Shown here: positions 32,565 to 43,131 of the stretch, in pieces
How positions within the stretch are numbered: position 1 is the first letter of the stretch
Layout: every line of letters begins with the position of its first letter
Assembly (NCBI GenBank): GCA_037178625.1
Contig: CM074139.1
Coordinates: 1,426,001-1,490,000 of the forward strand
DNA: 64,000 bases
From: Skeletonema tropicum
Lineage: Eukaryota > Bacillariophyta > Thalassiosirophyceae > Thalassiosirales > Thalassiosiraceae
Direction of reading: 5' to 3'
Program-made: the position numbers and the translations under genes
The notes under the pieces: generated by a model
Told to the model about the DNA's origin: nothing
Database searches by the model: none
What the model saw: the letters and a program-made list of their open reading frames with translations, nothing else

Positions 32565-32928
32565 TTTGACTGCTGCTGCGGTCGTTGCCTGCCTAATTAT
32601 TGAAGGCCGCGTGCCTATTATTTGCCTACTCCCTGTTGCTAATGATCTCTCTATGCAACTGGTACATCTTCTATCATACACAATGGTGATGTAACGGCTC
32701 AGCATGCCGATGAAAAACTTAGCTTCCATCAGGTACATAATCAAAGTACTATTCCTACGTGAACAAATGTTGTGAGAAAGTCTCTTTTCATTTTGATTGC
32801 ATTTTGAACTCATTTGAATTTTTTACGAGAAAAGCGAATAAGCGCAAGAGATGGCCTCGCTCAGCAGCTCTTTCCTGCCGCAATCACAGAATGACTGTTG
32901 CTCCTCTGGTTGCATTGCATAGACAGCC
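32565..32928. promoter_or_regulatory. divergent upstream region
   Basis: Lies between the divergent starts of the stalk protein and the glycosyltransferase. No specific motif stands out. Confidence 0.35.
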
Positions 32929-34233
32929 ATGATGGACAACAACCCACTCAAATCTCTCCACCTACGCTCCTCTCGAGGTAGAGGTGAAGGCATGCAAAGC
33001 TGGATGATAGTGGACAAAAATAATGAGGTTTCGTCGCATCTACACAGCTTGAGCTATTCCTCGGCTGTGGTCTCTACAGTTCGATCGACGGTCCGCCCGA
33101 AATTGGTTGTATTTGGCGTAGTATTAATGTTAATGGTAACAGCTACTCAGACAATAGTTCAAATGGGCAGAGTTGATCTGTCAGTGAAAAGCACGAGTGC
33201 CACCAGCGGCGGGACCACTTCGTATCTGCGGCATGAGGATCATGAAGCCGATGCAATCGAAGCCCAAGTGGTACAAAATATCACCTTAAAAACTGTGCCA
33301 GAAAGTGATGTCTGCACAAAAACTAAACACAAAAACCAAAATCAACAACACAAAGTAGTGCTGGATCAGATTGAAATCTTACCTAATGATTCTGACGCAT
33401 TAAACACAAAAGTATTGTGTTTCATCCCAATCATATCAACAGATCACAACGCCAGAGCATTAGACGTTAGGAACACATGGGGTAAACGATGTGACAAGTT
33501 GGTATTTGCAAGCAATGCTACAGACTCCGACATTGGGGCGGTCAAAGTTGACGTATCCGAAGAAGATTGGGCACATTTATGGGAGAAGCAGCGCGAGACA
33601 ATGCGTCATATTTGGCAAGTGTATGGCGAGGAGTACGATTACTTCTTGAAAGCAGACCTAGACACGTATGTTATAGTGGAAAATCTGAAGGCATACTTGG
33701 CATCTGACGAAATACAATCCAAGAAAGATGAGCCTTTGATTCTTGGGAGACGAGTTTCTAGACGTGAGGAGAAGTGGTATCAGGGTTTTGACCACAACAA
33801 GAGTTTAGTGGACGAGTTCTTGAAGATTAGTCACAACAAGTTTCACTATACAATGGGCGGTGCAGGTTATGTGATGAATCAAAAATACATGGAGAAATTT
33901 TATGAGTCAATGGATGAGCATTTTTGTTTGTCAAGTGAACAGGAGATGACCTTTCCGGAGGATGTTGGTATTAATTTTTGCATGGGCAATATCGGCGTTT
34001 ACCCTTATAATACAAGAGATGAGCTTGGGCGCGAGAGGTTTCATCTTAGGTCTCCAGAAGCTTTGTTCAATGTTGATGGAAATGACAAATCTGCTTGGCT
34101 GTACAAAGTTCATCGAGATGTTGGTGGTATCAAAGGTGGTGCAGACTGTTGCTCACCGGCTAGCATCACTTTTCACCACGTTAAAGGTCCTGGAGCTTTG
34201 TATGATTTTGAGCGTATGATTTACTGCAAATAA
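32929..34233 (+). CDS. type II glycosyltransferase, GT31-like (beta-1,3-galactosyltransferase/core-1 group)
   Basis: A single exon of 434 residues. A short cytosolic part is followed by a signal anchor (about 59-76, LVVFGVVLMLMVTATQ), giving Golgi type II topology. Catalytic features are RALDVRNTWGKRCDKLVF, YDYFLKADLDTYVIVENL with the D-x-D metal site Asp243/Asp245, YTMGGAGYVMN, and PEDVGINFCMGNIGVYP, in the order found in fringe/C1GALT family proteins. The reaction would be beta-1,3 transfer of a hexose from a UDP-sugar to a glycan on secreted protein; donor and acceptor cannot be read. It lies among genes for heavily Ser/Thr-rich secreted proteins, which are plausible substrates. Confidence 0.85.
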   Translation: MMDNNPLKSLHLRSSRGRGEGMQSWMIVDKNNEVSSHLHSLSYSSAVVSTVRSTVRPKLVVFGVVLMLMVTATQTIVQMGRVDLSVKSTSATSGGTTSYLRHEDHEADAIEAQVVQNITLKTVPESDVCTKTKHKNQNQQHKVVLDQIEILPNDSDALNTKVLCFIPIISTDHNARALDVRNTWGKRCDKLVFASNATDSDIGAVKVDVSEEDWAHLWEKQRETMRHIWQVYGEEYDYFLKADLDTYVIVENLKAYLASDEIQSKKDEPLILGRRVSRREEKWYQGFDHNKSLVDEFLKISHNKFHYTMGGAGYVMNQKYMEKFYESMDEHFCLSSEQEMTFPEDVGINFCMGNIGVYPYNTRDELGRERFHLRSPEALFNVDGNDKSAWLYKVHRDVGGIKGGADCCSPASITFHHVKGPGALYDFERMIYCK

Positions 34234-34562
34234 TGAAAGAAATCTAAGAATGGCAATAATTGGCCCTACACTACACCGCAAATTTCTGATAGATGTTTAT
34301 GTTGCCTGTATTCTTCATTCTTCCCATGTATAATAAGTACAAAAACAAGAGCTAAAGCTACTACATCTTTTGAGGTAAACATGTTACATAACAGTGACTT
34401 TTAACTTCTTTTTCACTTTCGTTCTACATGTACACGAAATACAAGAGAAGACTTGCTTCTTCTCTCCAATCATTTCTGATTATAAAAAACTATTCTCATA
34501 TGAAGCTGCGCATTTGCACGCACAAATGATGAACCACAGACAAAAGTATCTTGTAGTTACAT
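34234..34562. other. intergenic, 3' ends of convergent genes
   Basis: AT-rich; nothing recognised. Confidence 0.5.
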
Positions 34563-35783
34563 CTAATTGAGCCAATACCAAGCAGCAGCCAGCGTTGCCA
34601 TTAGCAAGTAGCCTGAACCTCCATGTAACAGTGAAGATGCATTCAATTGCATAGATACATCTAATGTGGCATAATGTTTCGAACTTCCACTACTCTTCCC
34701 TGCCTTTCCTGCTACCTCATGAGAACTCTTGCTGCTCTTGGATTTACTACTCTTGCTACTGGACGACTTCCTGCTTCTGGGTGATTTGGGTGATTTGCGA
34801 GATTTTGAGGCGAATATACCGGTTTTCTCTCTAGTAGGTGATGATGTACCAACGATTTCAATCATTGAGGCATCGTTGGTGGGCTCTGGAGTGTCGTTGC
34901 CGTAGTAGGGCAATGGAGTGGGAAATTCTGTAGGAGATCCCGTTATGACACTAGTAGTTGGAGCCTTGGTTGTGGGCTGTGATGTTGGTGTCTTGGTATC
35001 AACTTCTTGAGCAGTCGGAGATGTGGTTGGTGTCTGGGTATCAACTTGAGCAACAGGTGCTGCAGTCGGTTTGAGAGTTGGAATTGGTGTGATCACTTCA
35101 GTCGAATTGAGTGTAGGTTCAGCTGTGGCAGGTGCAGTAGTTGGTTTAGTGATCTGAGGCATAAGGACCTCATCAATTACTTGAATGATTCCATTCGATG
35201 CTTCTATGTCAGGCTCAGTAATTTTGGTTTTTCCATTCAGCAAAATTTCGTCATCAACAGTAGAGAAGCCAATGGGTAGTCCTGGGACCAACGTTTCTAT
35301 ATCACCGGGTGCAATTGACAACAAATCTTTGTAAGTGAGCTCACTGGGAGCAACGTGATACAAGAGCACGCCCTTGATTTCTTCATCAGAGAGCTCCGGC
35401 AAAATCGTGAGCTGTTCAAATGCGGCGTCGGTGGGAGCAAAGAGTGTGTATCTGCCATCGCTATTCAATGTATCATATAAGCCAGTGAGTTCGAGGTAAG
35501 AGCAGAGTTTGAAGAACTGATCATCTGAGCAAACATATTGTGCGATGCTTTGTGTTGCAGCGGTGGTAGGAGATGGCGTAGGAGGAGGTGTTTTGGGTGG
35601 TCTTGTGCGAGCAGGCGTAGGAGGCGGTGTCTTCGGTGGCCTTGTAAGAGCAGGCGTCGGTGGAGGTGTTTTGGGTGGACGTGTTGCATCTTGGAGCTTG
35701 CGCAAGTTCGTGATGTCCTGCTTTTGATCAACAGTAGAGGCTGCGGCAACGCCCACGAGAACTTGGCATAGCAAGTACTTCAT
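34563..35783 (-). CDS. fasciclin (FAS1) domain protein with Pro-rich repeats and Ser/Lys-rich tail
   Basis: One exon, 406 residues. A signal peptide (MKYLLCQVLVGVAAAS) leads into three 16-residue RPPKTPPPTP repeats. The FAS1 domain covers about 85-215: YTLFAPTDAAFEQL (H1-type box), GVLLYHVAP (Y-H motif) and NGIIQVIDEVLMP. Then comes a Thr/Pro stalk (TSPTAQE, TKTPTSQP), a Ser/Lys/Arg tail (SSSKSSKSKSSKSS) and a hydrophobic C-end ATLAAAWYWLN, again a likely GPI signal. FAS1 domains mediate adhesion in extracellular matrices and are found in diatom adhesive and wall proteins. The architecture parallels the gene at 31217-32564. Confidence 0.88.
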   Translation of the reverse strand: MKYLLCQVLVGVAAASTVDQKQDITNLRKLQDATRPPKTPPPTPALTRPPKTPPPTPARTRPPKTPPPTPSPTTAATQSIAQYVCSDDQFFKLCSYLELTGLYDTLNSDGRYTLFAPTDAAFEQLTILPELSDEEIKGVLLYHVAPSELTYKDLLSIAPGDIETLVPGLPIGFSTVDDEILLNGKTKITEPDIEASNGIIQVIDEVLMPQITKPTTAPATAEPTLNSTEVITPIPTLKPTAAPVAQVDTQTPTTSPTAQEVDTKTPTSQPTTKAPTTSVITGSPTEFPTPLPYYGNDTPEPTNDASMIEIVGTSSPTREKTGIFASKSRKSPKSPRSRKSSSSKSSKSKSSKSSHEVAGKAGKSSGSSKHYATLDVSMQLNASSLLHGGSGYLLMATLAAAWYWLN

Positions 35784-36282
35784 TATTTGGTTCTAACGAC
35801 GCGCAGTAGCTACATATGCATTTATCAACCCCGATACTTAAAAGCAGCAGTAGTATTGACTGGCTATTTCATCGAGCTTTTAGGCATAAAGGGAGCGGGT
35901 AAAGGAAAAGTACACAGTGAAGAGTTGGTTTGAACCCCTCCCGCCGACAAATTTGTCGAGGGGCGGGAAAAGAAAGGAGTTTCTTGGCACAGTTTCACTT
36001 TCTCGCGCATGAATTCAAAAATTAAAAATGGCTCCAAAATGTAAATGGGAGTCTTTTTGTCATTGACATGTTGTGTCGTGCCATACTGTGACAGTTGAAG
36101 TCCGACATGCGACATCCTCCCGTGACATCCAACACCTTCAACTTCACCAAATCCTTTCGTACGCATCACAACAAAACAACCATGACCTCGTTGAGGTTGC
36201 CTATTCTACGCTAACAATCAGTCCCAAGACGTGGGACACTGATTTCGCACCTCCTTTGACTGACGCCTTGACAACCACAACC
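35784..36282. promoter_or_regulatory. divergent upstream region with a palindrome
   Basis: Holds GACAAATTTGTC (35945-35956), flanked by CCCGCC on one side and GGGCGGG on the other; GCGGGAAA at 35963-35970 reads TTTCCCGC on the minus strand (E2F-like). Upstream open codons of the next gene reach into this region without a better start. Confidence 0.35.
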
Positions 36283-37146
36283 ATGACAAACCACTGGATA
36301 TTCAGTCTAATAACACTTCTTACACTCGGACTGACAAGTCCCATAAATGGATTCTCCATCCAAACATCTCCATCATCCGGAGGAGGAGTAGGCGAAGCCG
36401 TCCTTCGCCTAGGAAACAGCCTCGACGGCCTCTACGACAAATCCAGTTCCATCAAATGTCCCTTCTTCCGGCGTCGCGCCGCCGATGCCATAGACAACAC
36501 GGCCATACTATTCCACTTTTTTTTAATACGGCACAAGAGTTTACCATGGATATCGGATTTATTGGCCGATCCGAATTATTCACCAGAGTTGTTTTTGTGC
36601 CCGGGTTGTAAGCCGTATGGACGGCATATTAAGCGGTTGGCGGATGGGACTGCGGAGAAGACGAGGCATTTGTCGGTAGGAGATGTGGAGGGGAGGATAT
36701 ACGATGATTGGGTGGGTGGGACTACGGAAAGTCGAGGTTATTATATTACTGGCAGGTTGGACTCGACGATTTATACGGATGATTGTCTATTCACGAGTCC
36801 AGACCCTGATATGCCTGTGAGAGGACTACGAAAGTATTTATCTGCAGCTGCACAATTATTTGATCAGAAACAGAGCTGTGCAGAACTACTGTCAATATGT
36901 AGTACTGAAGGTGGAGGGGAGATGGGACATGGGATTGTCGAGGTGACATGGAGATTGTCAGGTATCATTAATCTTCCTTGGCATCCAACGGTTGAGCCAT
37001 GGACTGGTTCCACGAGGTATCATTTAGACGATGAGGGCCTCATCTATATGCATGAGGAGCAGTGGGATATTTCTGTATGGCGAGCGTTTATTTGCACGTT
37101 GTATCCTGAAGCGAGGGAATGGAGCATTTGGAAGAGAGACAATTAG
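36283..37146 (+). CDS. leader-bearing protein with SnoaL/NTF2-like (DUF2358-like) domain
   Basis: 287 residues from ATG 36283, preferred over the upstream start at 36073 because it opens a signal-like helix (WIFSLITLLTLGLTSPINGF). The Phe after Asn-Gly could mark a plastid-type cleavage site. The C-terminal half contains GRLDSTIYTDDCLFTSPDPDMPVRG and later EVTWRLSGIINLPWHP and HLDDEGLIYMHEEQWD. This matches the pattern of SnoaL/NTF2-fold proteins such as plant DUF2358, where a small sheet forms a ligand pocket. Two Cys-x-x-Cys cysteines (FLCPGCKPYG) lie upstream. No catalytic function can be assigned. Confidence 0.72.
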   Translation: MTNHWIFSLITLLTLGLTSPINGFSIQTSPSSGGGVGEAVLRLGNSLDGLYDKSSSIKCPFFRRRAADAIDNTAILFHFFLIRHKSLPWISDLLADPNYSPELFLCPGCKPYGRHIKRLADGTAEKTRHLSVGDVEGRIYDDWVGGTTESRGYYITGRLDSTIYTDDCLFTSPDPDMPVRGLRKYLSAAAQLFDQKQSCAELLSICSTEGGGEMGHGIVEVTWRLSGIINLPWHPTVEPWTGSTRYHLDDEGLIYMHEEQWDISVWRAFICTLYPEAREWSIWKRDN

Positions 37147-37294
37147 AGATAGTACATTAGATTGTAATCGTAGCTAGCGAAGATTTCATAGAGAACGCAG
37201 AAAGTAATTTGAATCAATTTAGGATTTATTAAGATGACCTATGCAAATGAAGGCACTTGAAGAGAGTAATGGATATGAAACAGATTAGAAACGC

Positions 37295-39118
37295 TTACAT
37301 CAATTGCCAGGCTGCAAAGGCAATCCCCAAGCAAAAAACATCCATCATCCCATTAACTGTCACACCTCCATTAGGTTGATTTGCACCAGGCTGATTTCTA
37401 TCTTGCTGAACTGGAGATTGTGTTGGAGTTTCCGTGACAGTCGGTGTTGGTGTTGGAGCCAAAGAAGAATTCAGCGTGGGAGAAGGTGTGAAGTACCAAG
37501 ACGGGCCTTGAGGTGGGGCCGTTACGGTGGGAGCAAGAGATGATGTTGGTGACATGGATGATGATGGCGCAAGAGACGAAAAGTCGTCAGTAGAGTTATT
37601 ATTGTTGTTGTTGTTGCCTCCTTGACCTTCACAGTCAAAGATTCCATCAGTATTCACCAAGAACAAAGTGTGATCATTCCCACTCGAAATGATAATGTTC
37701 TGTTGACCAACAAAGGCTCGTTCATTTCCAGGGCAACTCACTTCCGACAAAGGATTCCATTGCATAGCTCCATTTCCTATCTGGCCAGAACCATCTTGTC
37801 CAACACCATAGACACCGTAGTCTTGTAGAAAGAATGCAGTGAATGAAATGGCCGAGGCAAAAATGTCTGTCACATTCGCAAGCGCCGTAACCATTGCAGG
37901 CACATCACTAGCGACATCACTAGCAGATGTAATCTCAGTGTTGTTGATGTTTTCATTCCCAAGCTGACCATGTGTATTCTTACCACATGCAACAACTTGA
38001 CCATTGGAAAGCAGCATATAGAGCGAAGATTTTCCAGCAGCAATCAAATCCACCACCACACCTTCATCATTGAACGAAAAGTCATTTCCTCGATTATTTT
38101 GCATCTGTTCCACTCCCGTTAGCATTGTGGGAAGTGGCCGATCGACACGATCACCGAGGCACAATTGTCCTTCATAATTGGTACCTGCTGCATACACATG
38201 GTCGGAAGAGGTGAGAAAGTACGATGATCCCCTACCTGCCGCGATTTGGGTGATATTCGCAACCATGGGAGTATCCGGTGTCGTATTGTTAAAGTCAGGT
38301 TCATCAATCAAGACTTCGACTGGTTCCAACATGTTTTGACCCTTGAGACCAATCCCTAATTGACCATAGGCATTCCATCCACAACCAAACACTTGTCCAT
38401 TGTCCATTAACAGAAGTGTATGACGTTCTCCAAGAGCAATGTCCACAACTTTGGACGATGCCGCTGCATCTGCTGCTTTTGCTACCTGATAAAATCGATC
38501 TCTAGACATTGCATCACCCAAACAAAGCTGTCCGAAGGTGTTTGTTCCTGTCGCCCAGACATTACCGGATATATCCAATGCCATTGTGTAATACTGAGAT
38601 GCCACCACTTTGGAGAAGGCAGGTGGAGTCGAAAAATTTATGTCATCTAGGTAGTAAACTTCTGTAATTGGTTGAAAATCAAGCATTGACCCATTCACTG
38701 TATCACGACCAATCCCCGAGGCTTGAATAGAAACGCTGCTAGCCGTCAAGATCCGTCCTTGGCTGGTAACCACTGTCGAATGCAATGTGCCTGCGGATGT
38801 ATCAGTAACATACTCTCCTTGGTCAAGAGCGGAAATGTTGATGAGTGTGGGACGATGATGATTCATTTCCGTTGTGCTGTTGGAACTTTCATCGGTGGTA
38901 GCGGTAGCACCCCATTCGGAGGAATCTCCAGCACCAAAGAGCCACGTTTTTGGAGAGTCATCATCGTCTGGAAGTGGAATTTTAAGATCTGGAAGGTACA
39001 GTTCGTTATCTTGATTTGCTTGGACTTCGCGACGAATTGGGGAACGAACATGGTTGGAGGTAACACTACCACAAGCGGATAGGAGTAAGAGTAGATTTCC
39101 AATAAGAAACGATGACAT
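37295..39118 (-). CDS. secreted RCC1-repeat protein with hydrophobic C-terminus
   Basis: 607 residues from ATG 39118, chosen because a signal peptide follows (SSFLIGNLLLLLSACGSV); the longer open frame lacks ATG. From about residue 130 to 500 run RCC1-type propeller repeats: ISGNVWATGTNTFGQLCLGD, NGQVFGCGWNAYGQLGIG, DHVYAAGTNYEGQLCLGD, NGQVVACGKNTHGQLGNE, YGVYGVGQDGSGQIGNG. After a poly-Asn stretch comes a Ser/Thr/Pro stalk (SSLAPSSSMSPTSSLAPT) and a hydrophobic end, LGIAFAAWQLM, as in the other surface proteins nearby. RCC1 itself is a nuclear exchange factor, but a signal peptide makes a lumenal or extracellular beta-propeller more likely here. Confidence 0.85.
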   Translation of the reverse strand: MSSFLIGNLLLLLSACGSVTSNHVRSPIRREVQANQDNELYLPDLKIPLPDDDDSPKTWLFGAGDSSEWGATATTDESSNSTTEMNHHRPTLINISALDQGEYVTDTSAGTLHSTVVTSQGRILTASSVSIQASGIGRDTVNGSMLDFQPITEVYYLDDINFSTPPAFSKVVASQYYTMALDISGNVWATGTNTFGQLCLGDAMSRDRFYQVAKAADAAASSKVVDIALGERHTLLLMDNGQVFGCGWNAYGQLGIGLKGQNMLEPVEVLIDEPDFNNTTPDTPMVANITQIAAGRGSSYFLTSSDHVYAAGTNYEGQLCLGDRVDRPLPTMLTGVEQMQNNRGNDFSFNDEGVVVDLIAAGKSSLYMLLSNGQVVACGKNTHGQLGNENINNTEITSASDVASDVPAMVTALANVTDIFASAISFTAFFLQDYGVYGVGQDGSGQIGNGAMQWNPLSEVSCPGNERAFVGQQNIIISSGNDHTLFLVNTDGIFDCEGQGGNNNNNNNSTDDFSSLAPSSSMSPTSSLAPTVTAPPQGPSWYFTPSPTLNSSLAPTPTPTVTETPTQSPVQQDRNQPGANQPNGGVTVNGMMDVFCLGIAFAAWQLM

Positions 39119-39505
39119 GGTGATGGTGTTGATGATTTTGAGGAGAAGATAGGAGAAGATGCTCGCAGTCCAAGAAAAGATGACTCTGATTCTATGCACG
39201 TTGCACGTGTTGTGTCTGTAGGCAAATTAGACGATTATTGTGGTCGTTTCACGACGTGGCTCTTGCTCGATCGTCTACGCAGATTATTAATATGATGAAT
39301 CTTGGTTTTTGCATAGACGACATATTGTAGGTCACCGTCTATCGTGCCAATGGCCATGGCCATGGTCGTGCCAAAAGTGTCGAAAATCCTCAAAAGTCAC
39401 AAAGGTGCGAATGGCCAGCTATGACCCGGAAACTGACCTTCTCCGAACCCGTAAAATGCCCTGTGATTTCTGAAAATCATTTCTCATTTCAACCAAAACA
39501 ACAGC
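39119..39505. promoter_or_regulatory. divergent upstream region
   Basis: Between divergent genes. Contains a CCATGGCCATGGCCATGG self-complementary run near 39350-39367; nothing else. Confidence 0.35.
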
Positions 39506-42022
39506 ATGACCATGGCGAAAGCATCACGTAGAATAGCACTCCTCGCTTCCCTAGCAATACTATCAGCCTGCTTGGCCCGCGGAGGCGGCAACGATGAGAA
39601 TGATAATCGTGATCTTGGAGAGCAATCACCGCCGCCCAAGCTATCGTTCACCGACGAAGAAGTCCAAAGCGGTGTAGTAAAAATTATTGAAAATGATACC
39701 AACAACAATGCACCATCATGGACGACCATTTTCCAGAGCGTCAGTGACAAGTCTGCAGCCGAGAACGTTAGGTTACGTTCTGGTCCATTATTGACATTAT
39801 TCCCGAGTGGCGATGACTCTCTCGGTAGCGATACTAGTGACTATCATGCCCGTCACGTGGTACTTGATCCAACCGAACAACGATCCTACCTCGTTGACAA
39901 GGGATCGGAGTGTCATTCTTCCAACGATGACATCGTAGACAGATTTGATCAATTACAATCTGCATCACTGCAAAATTTAGCAACGGAGCTGTGGAAGTAT
40001 TGTGCGCTATATATTGAGGGAGGAGTTTATGTCGATGCTGAAACTGCACCTCTAGTTGCGCTGGGAGATGTGTTGAAATCAGTGAATAACAACAATAATT
40101 ATGCCGTGGTGGTGGATTCATCAGATGCTGCAGTGTCTCCACAGTTTTGGCCACCATTATCGTCTGTGGCTACTGTTGATGCAATACAGGATGAAGATGT
40201 CACTGAAAGTGAGAACAACATAGATGAATCAAGTAGTGGTATGTGGGGAAACAAAATTGTCACGGGCTCCTTCATTGCAATTCAAAACAGATTACATTCC
40301 GTTCCAAAGACCGTTATTGAGACAATCATGACTACTTCCATCAGCACATTGGAACAGGATGCACTTCTCTTGCCCAAAACGTTGATGAATGCAATTCAAA
40401 TTGATTCCAAAAAGAGAACGGATTCGTGGACGTTTCTCAGTCAGAGGTGTCGTGGCATACAAACAGCAGCCGGAGATAATATTGATGATGACGTCAATCC
40501 AACCCAACAACACCAACGTTCGTTGCGACATTGTCCATCCACTTCTGGGTACTGCTGTGAAATTCTAGATCCAGATCATAGCTTTGTGTTTCTCCTATCT
40601 CGTCATCCTCTTCTACCGAATCAACTACTACCTCATCCAACGTCCCTGCCACAACCGTATGCAAAGACAATTTCAACGGATATTGAACTTGATCCTAAAA
40701 CACAATCCGAGCTGCCATTCATTGCAACCATTCGGGATGACACATCTTCTCCATTGCTCACTTTGCCCTTTCAACCGGGATCAAAGGAAAGCACACCCAA
40801 TGTCTACGACCTGTTACATGCAAAGGAGGCATTGCCCAATCAAGAGGATCATGCTCGGCAATGTATGGATTGCCTTCGTATCAAAAGTGGAGCAAACTGT
40901 TCGACATGTAAGAATGTTTGTCCTACCTTTTGTAAGAATTTGTGTAAAGTCAAGTTGAAGGAGAAGCCAGTGAAGCACGTGTTGAACATTAGTGGACCAC
41001 GATTCAGGAAGGATCCGGAACGGATTATTCCGAGAATTATTCATCAGACTTGGTTTGAACCGGTTACAGCGGAGAAGTATCCGAATATGTATCGTTTGAT
41101 TGAGAGTTGGAAACGGTCGGGCTGGGAGTACATTTTTTATGATGATGACGCTGCTGGAGAGTTTCTGTCGTTGCACTTTCCGCCTGAGGTCAAGGATGCA
41201 TATGACTCTGTCACTCCTGGAGCCTTTAAAGCAGACCTTTTCAGATATTGTGCCTTGTTGATCAAGGGTGGTATCTACTCTGATATGGACATCATGCTGG
41301 AGTCTAATCTAGATGCTGCTGGTGAGTCGGCACAAACTCTTCTTGCCTTTAGTCTCTTGTAACTTTACTCATCATCTTCCTTTCGTGTTACTCTCTCAGT
41401 CCCACCTGATATTGGTTTCATGGTTCCTGTGGATGAACCAGGGATCAAACATGATCACCGTATGTGTTTATGGAACGGAATGATCGCGGCGGCACCTGGC
41501 CATCCGTACCTTGCCAGAGTGATTGATCGTGTTGTTCACAATATCCGCAACCGGTTCACTGTGGTTGACTATGATCATATGATGTGCAAGAATCCAAAGC
41601 TAGAGCTGTCTGTTCCGCATGCATATTCCACGTTATTTACCGGCGGCCCATGCATTCTTGGAATGACACTCAACGAAGTTATGGGCCGACCCCTTCAACA
41701 AACATTTGAGCACGGCGACTTGGTAACAGATGTTGAAGTTCCTGGAAGGACGGTGATATTGAATCAGAACAAATGGGATATGGGTGCTCATAGATTCACA
41801 TGGGTGGAAAACAATCTGGTTGTAGCTGCCACAGATATGCCTGACTATGACGATCGTAAAGAATTGAAGGGAGAGGACAAGGACCAAGCAGCTCATTACA
41901 GCAAGGCTTTGGATCGAACGACTCTCTATGGTTATGCTAAGGTGTATGCTGATCGGAAAATTGCACATGAACGACTCGTGTTTCAAATACAATCAGATCA
42001 GGATATTGGGTCAATCGAATAG
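39506..42022 (+). CDS. GT32-like glycosyltransferase with a degenerate second GT domain
   Basis: Exons 39506-41321 and 41400-42022 (GTGAGT donor, CTCAG acceptor, phase 1) give 812 residues. An N-terminal signal or anchor (RIALLASLAILSACLA) is present. The C-terminal half is a clear OCH1/GT32 domain: IPRIIHQTWF, YDDDAAGEFL, GAFKADLFRYCALLIKGG, IYSDMDI with D-x-D at 593/595, and a Trp/His-rich end. The N-terminal half repeats the signature weakly, LWKYCALYIEGGVYVDAET (about 163-181), with Asp-Ala-Glu in place of D-x-D, suggesting a duplicated and inactivated domain. Between them a Cys-rich linker (CMDCLRI, CSTCKNVCPTFC) may be disulphide bonded. A Golgi sugar transferase is inferred; the sugar is unknown. 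Confidence 0.85.
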
Positions 42023-42152
42023 TGAGAATACATATCCAATATCTATGTACTTCTATTCTGGGATTTGAATGTTTGACGATGGAATAATAGTGTATGTAAA
42101 TAGTTGCTTAGAAATCAATGGATTGCTAGCTCAAGAAGATTTCTTTCGCTCA

Positions 42153-42782
42153 CTAGCCCTGATTCATCCTTCCCATAATTTGGTTCACTTTTTGTACACA
42201 TTCATATGTTTCCTGGTCATTCTTCATCGCTTCTTCCAATGCTTCTTGGCCCTCAGTCATCAGCAGCTTCATTACATCTTGCATCTTTGGAGATCGAAGC
42301 ATTGCAACCAGCTCCGGATCAGCCATCATGGTTTTCAGCATGTCGGGTGGCATTCCACCAGGCAAGGTTCCATCGCCGCCTACCGCGCTATCCATCATTT
42401 CATCAGATACTTCAAATGACTCTCCTTTGACATTCGCTTCCAAATTGCGCTTGTTGAATTCGTCAATAATTGAAGGATCCGCCTTCCCTGACGCACGAGC
42501 TTCGTCTAATCTCCTTTCAAGTGACTCTCTATCAAAGCAATCTTTGTAATCAACTTTTCTCAAGTCCAACTCTGATTTAATTTCTGAAATCTTCATCTGC
42601 CCTGGCAGTGGCGGCTCGACGTCATCGTCTGTTGGTCCGATTTCGATGGCGTAGAGAGGGAAAGTAGTGGACGTCTTCAAGCAACTTCTCGCGTTTATGG
42701 TGAAGGCGTCGAGCATTATGAAAGGAAGGCAGCAGCAAGCTGCAAGAAGGGTGCATCGCCGGTAGTAACTGTTATGCATCAT
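42153..42782 (-). CDS. putative plastid protein with SAP-like and STI1 motifs
   Basis: 209 residues from ATG 42782; codons upstream are open but would bury the leader. Residues 10-27 form a signal peptide ending LDAF-TINAR, close to the Ala-Phe cleavage motif of diatom plastid proteins. Residues 63-100 (ISEIKSELDLRKVDYKDCF, SLERRLDEARASGKAD) resemble a SAP-like helix pair. Residues 147-203 (MPPDMLKTMMADPELVAML, SPKMQDVMKLL) match the STI1/DP motif of Hsp70/Hsp90 co-chaperones such as Tic40 and Hop. A stromal chaperone adaptor is a reasonable inference. A fragment similar to the SAP-like part lies at 53266 on the other strand. Confidence 0.75.
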   Translation of the reverse strand: MMHNSYYRRCTLLAACCCLPFIMLDAFTINARSCLKTSTTFPLYAIEIGPTDDDVEPPLPGQMKISEIKSELDLRKVDYKDCFDRESLERRLDEARASGKADPSIIDEFNKRNLEANVKGESFEVSDEMMDSAVGGDGTLPGGMPPDMLKTMMADPELVAMLRSPKMQDVMKLLMTEGQEALEEAMKNDQETYECVQKVNQIMGRMNQG

Positions 42783-43131
42783 AGTAAAGACAGGTCTAAG
42801 GAGATAGCAAGTAGTATGGCGTGCGCTTGCTACGACAAGTATTATGTTGTACATATATGTTGTGTGTATGATGTCATCTGCTGTCATCATGGCATGCTGC
42901 TCCCGCCAAAAGAAGGCTTCCACGTAACAAAAAGAGGCGGTATCTTTTATGTCACAAGTCCGCAAATCTTTTGTCCACATCATTCAATCACAAAGGCTCG
43001 CAACAACTACCGACATGCAGCAATTTGGCCTACATACTTTTGACGAGTCTCTTGCTAGTTGAACCATTGTTATTGGTCGTCGGATTCATGGATCTTCTAA
43101 TACTGCAAAGCAGCAGCTGAAAGGAGCAATA
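42783..43131. promoter_or_regulatory. divergent upstream region
   Basis: Between divergent genes; no motif stands out. Confidence 0.3.

Noticed and set aside
35915..35950. GGTTCAAACC on the minus strand, like a tRNA B box
   Set aside because: The flanking bases cannot form a T-stem and no anticodon or acceptor stem fits.
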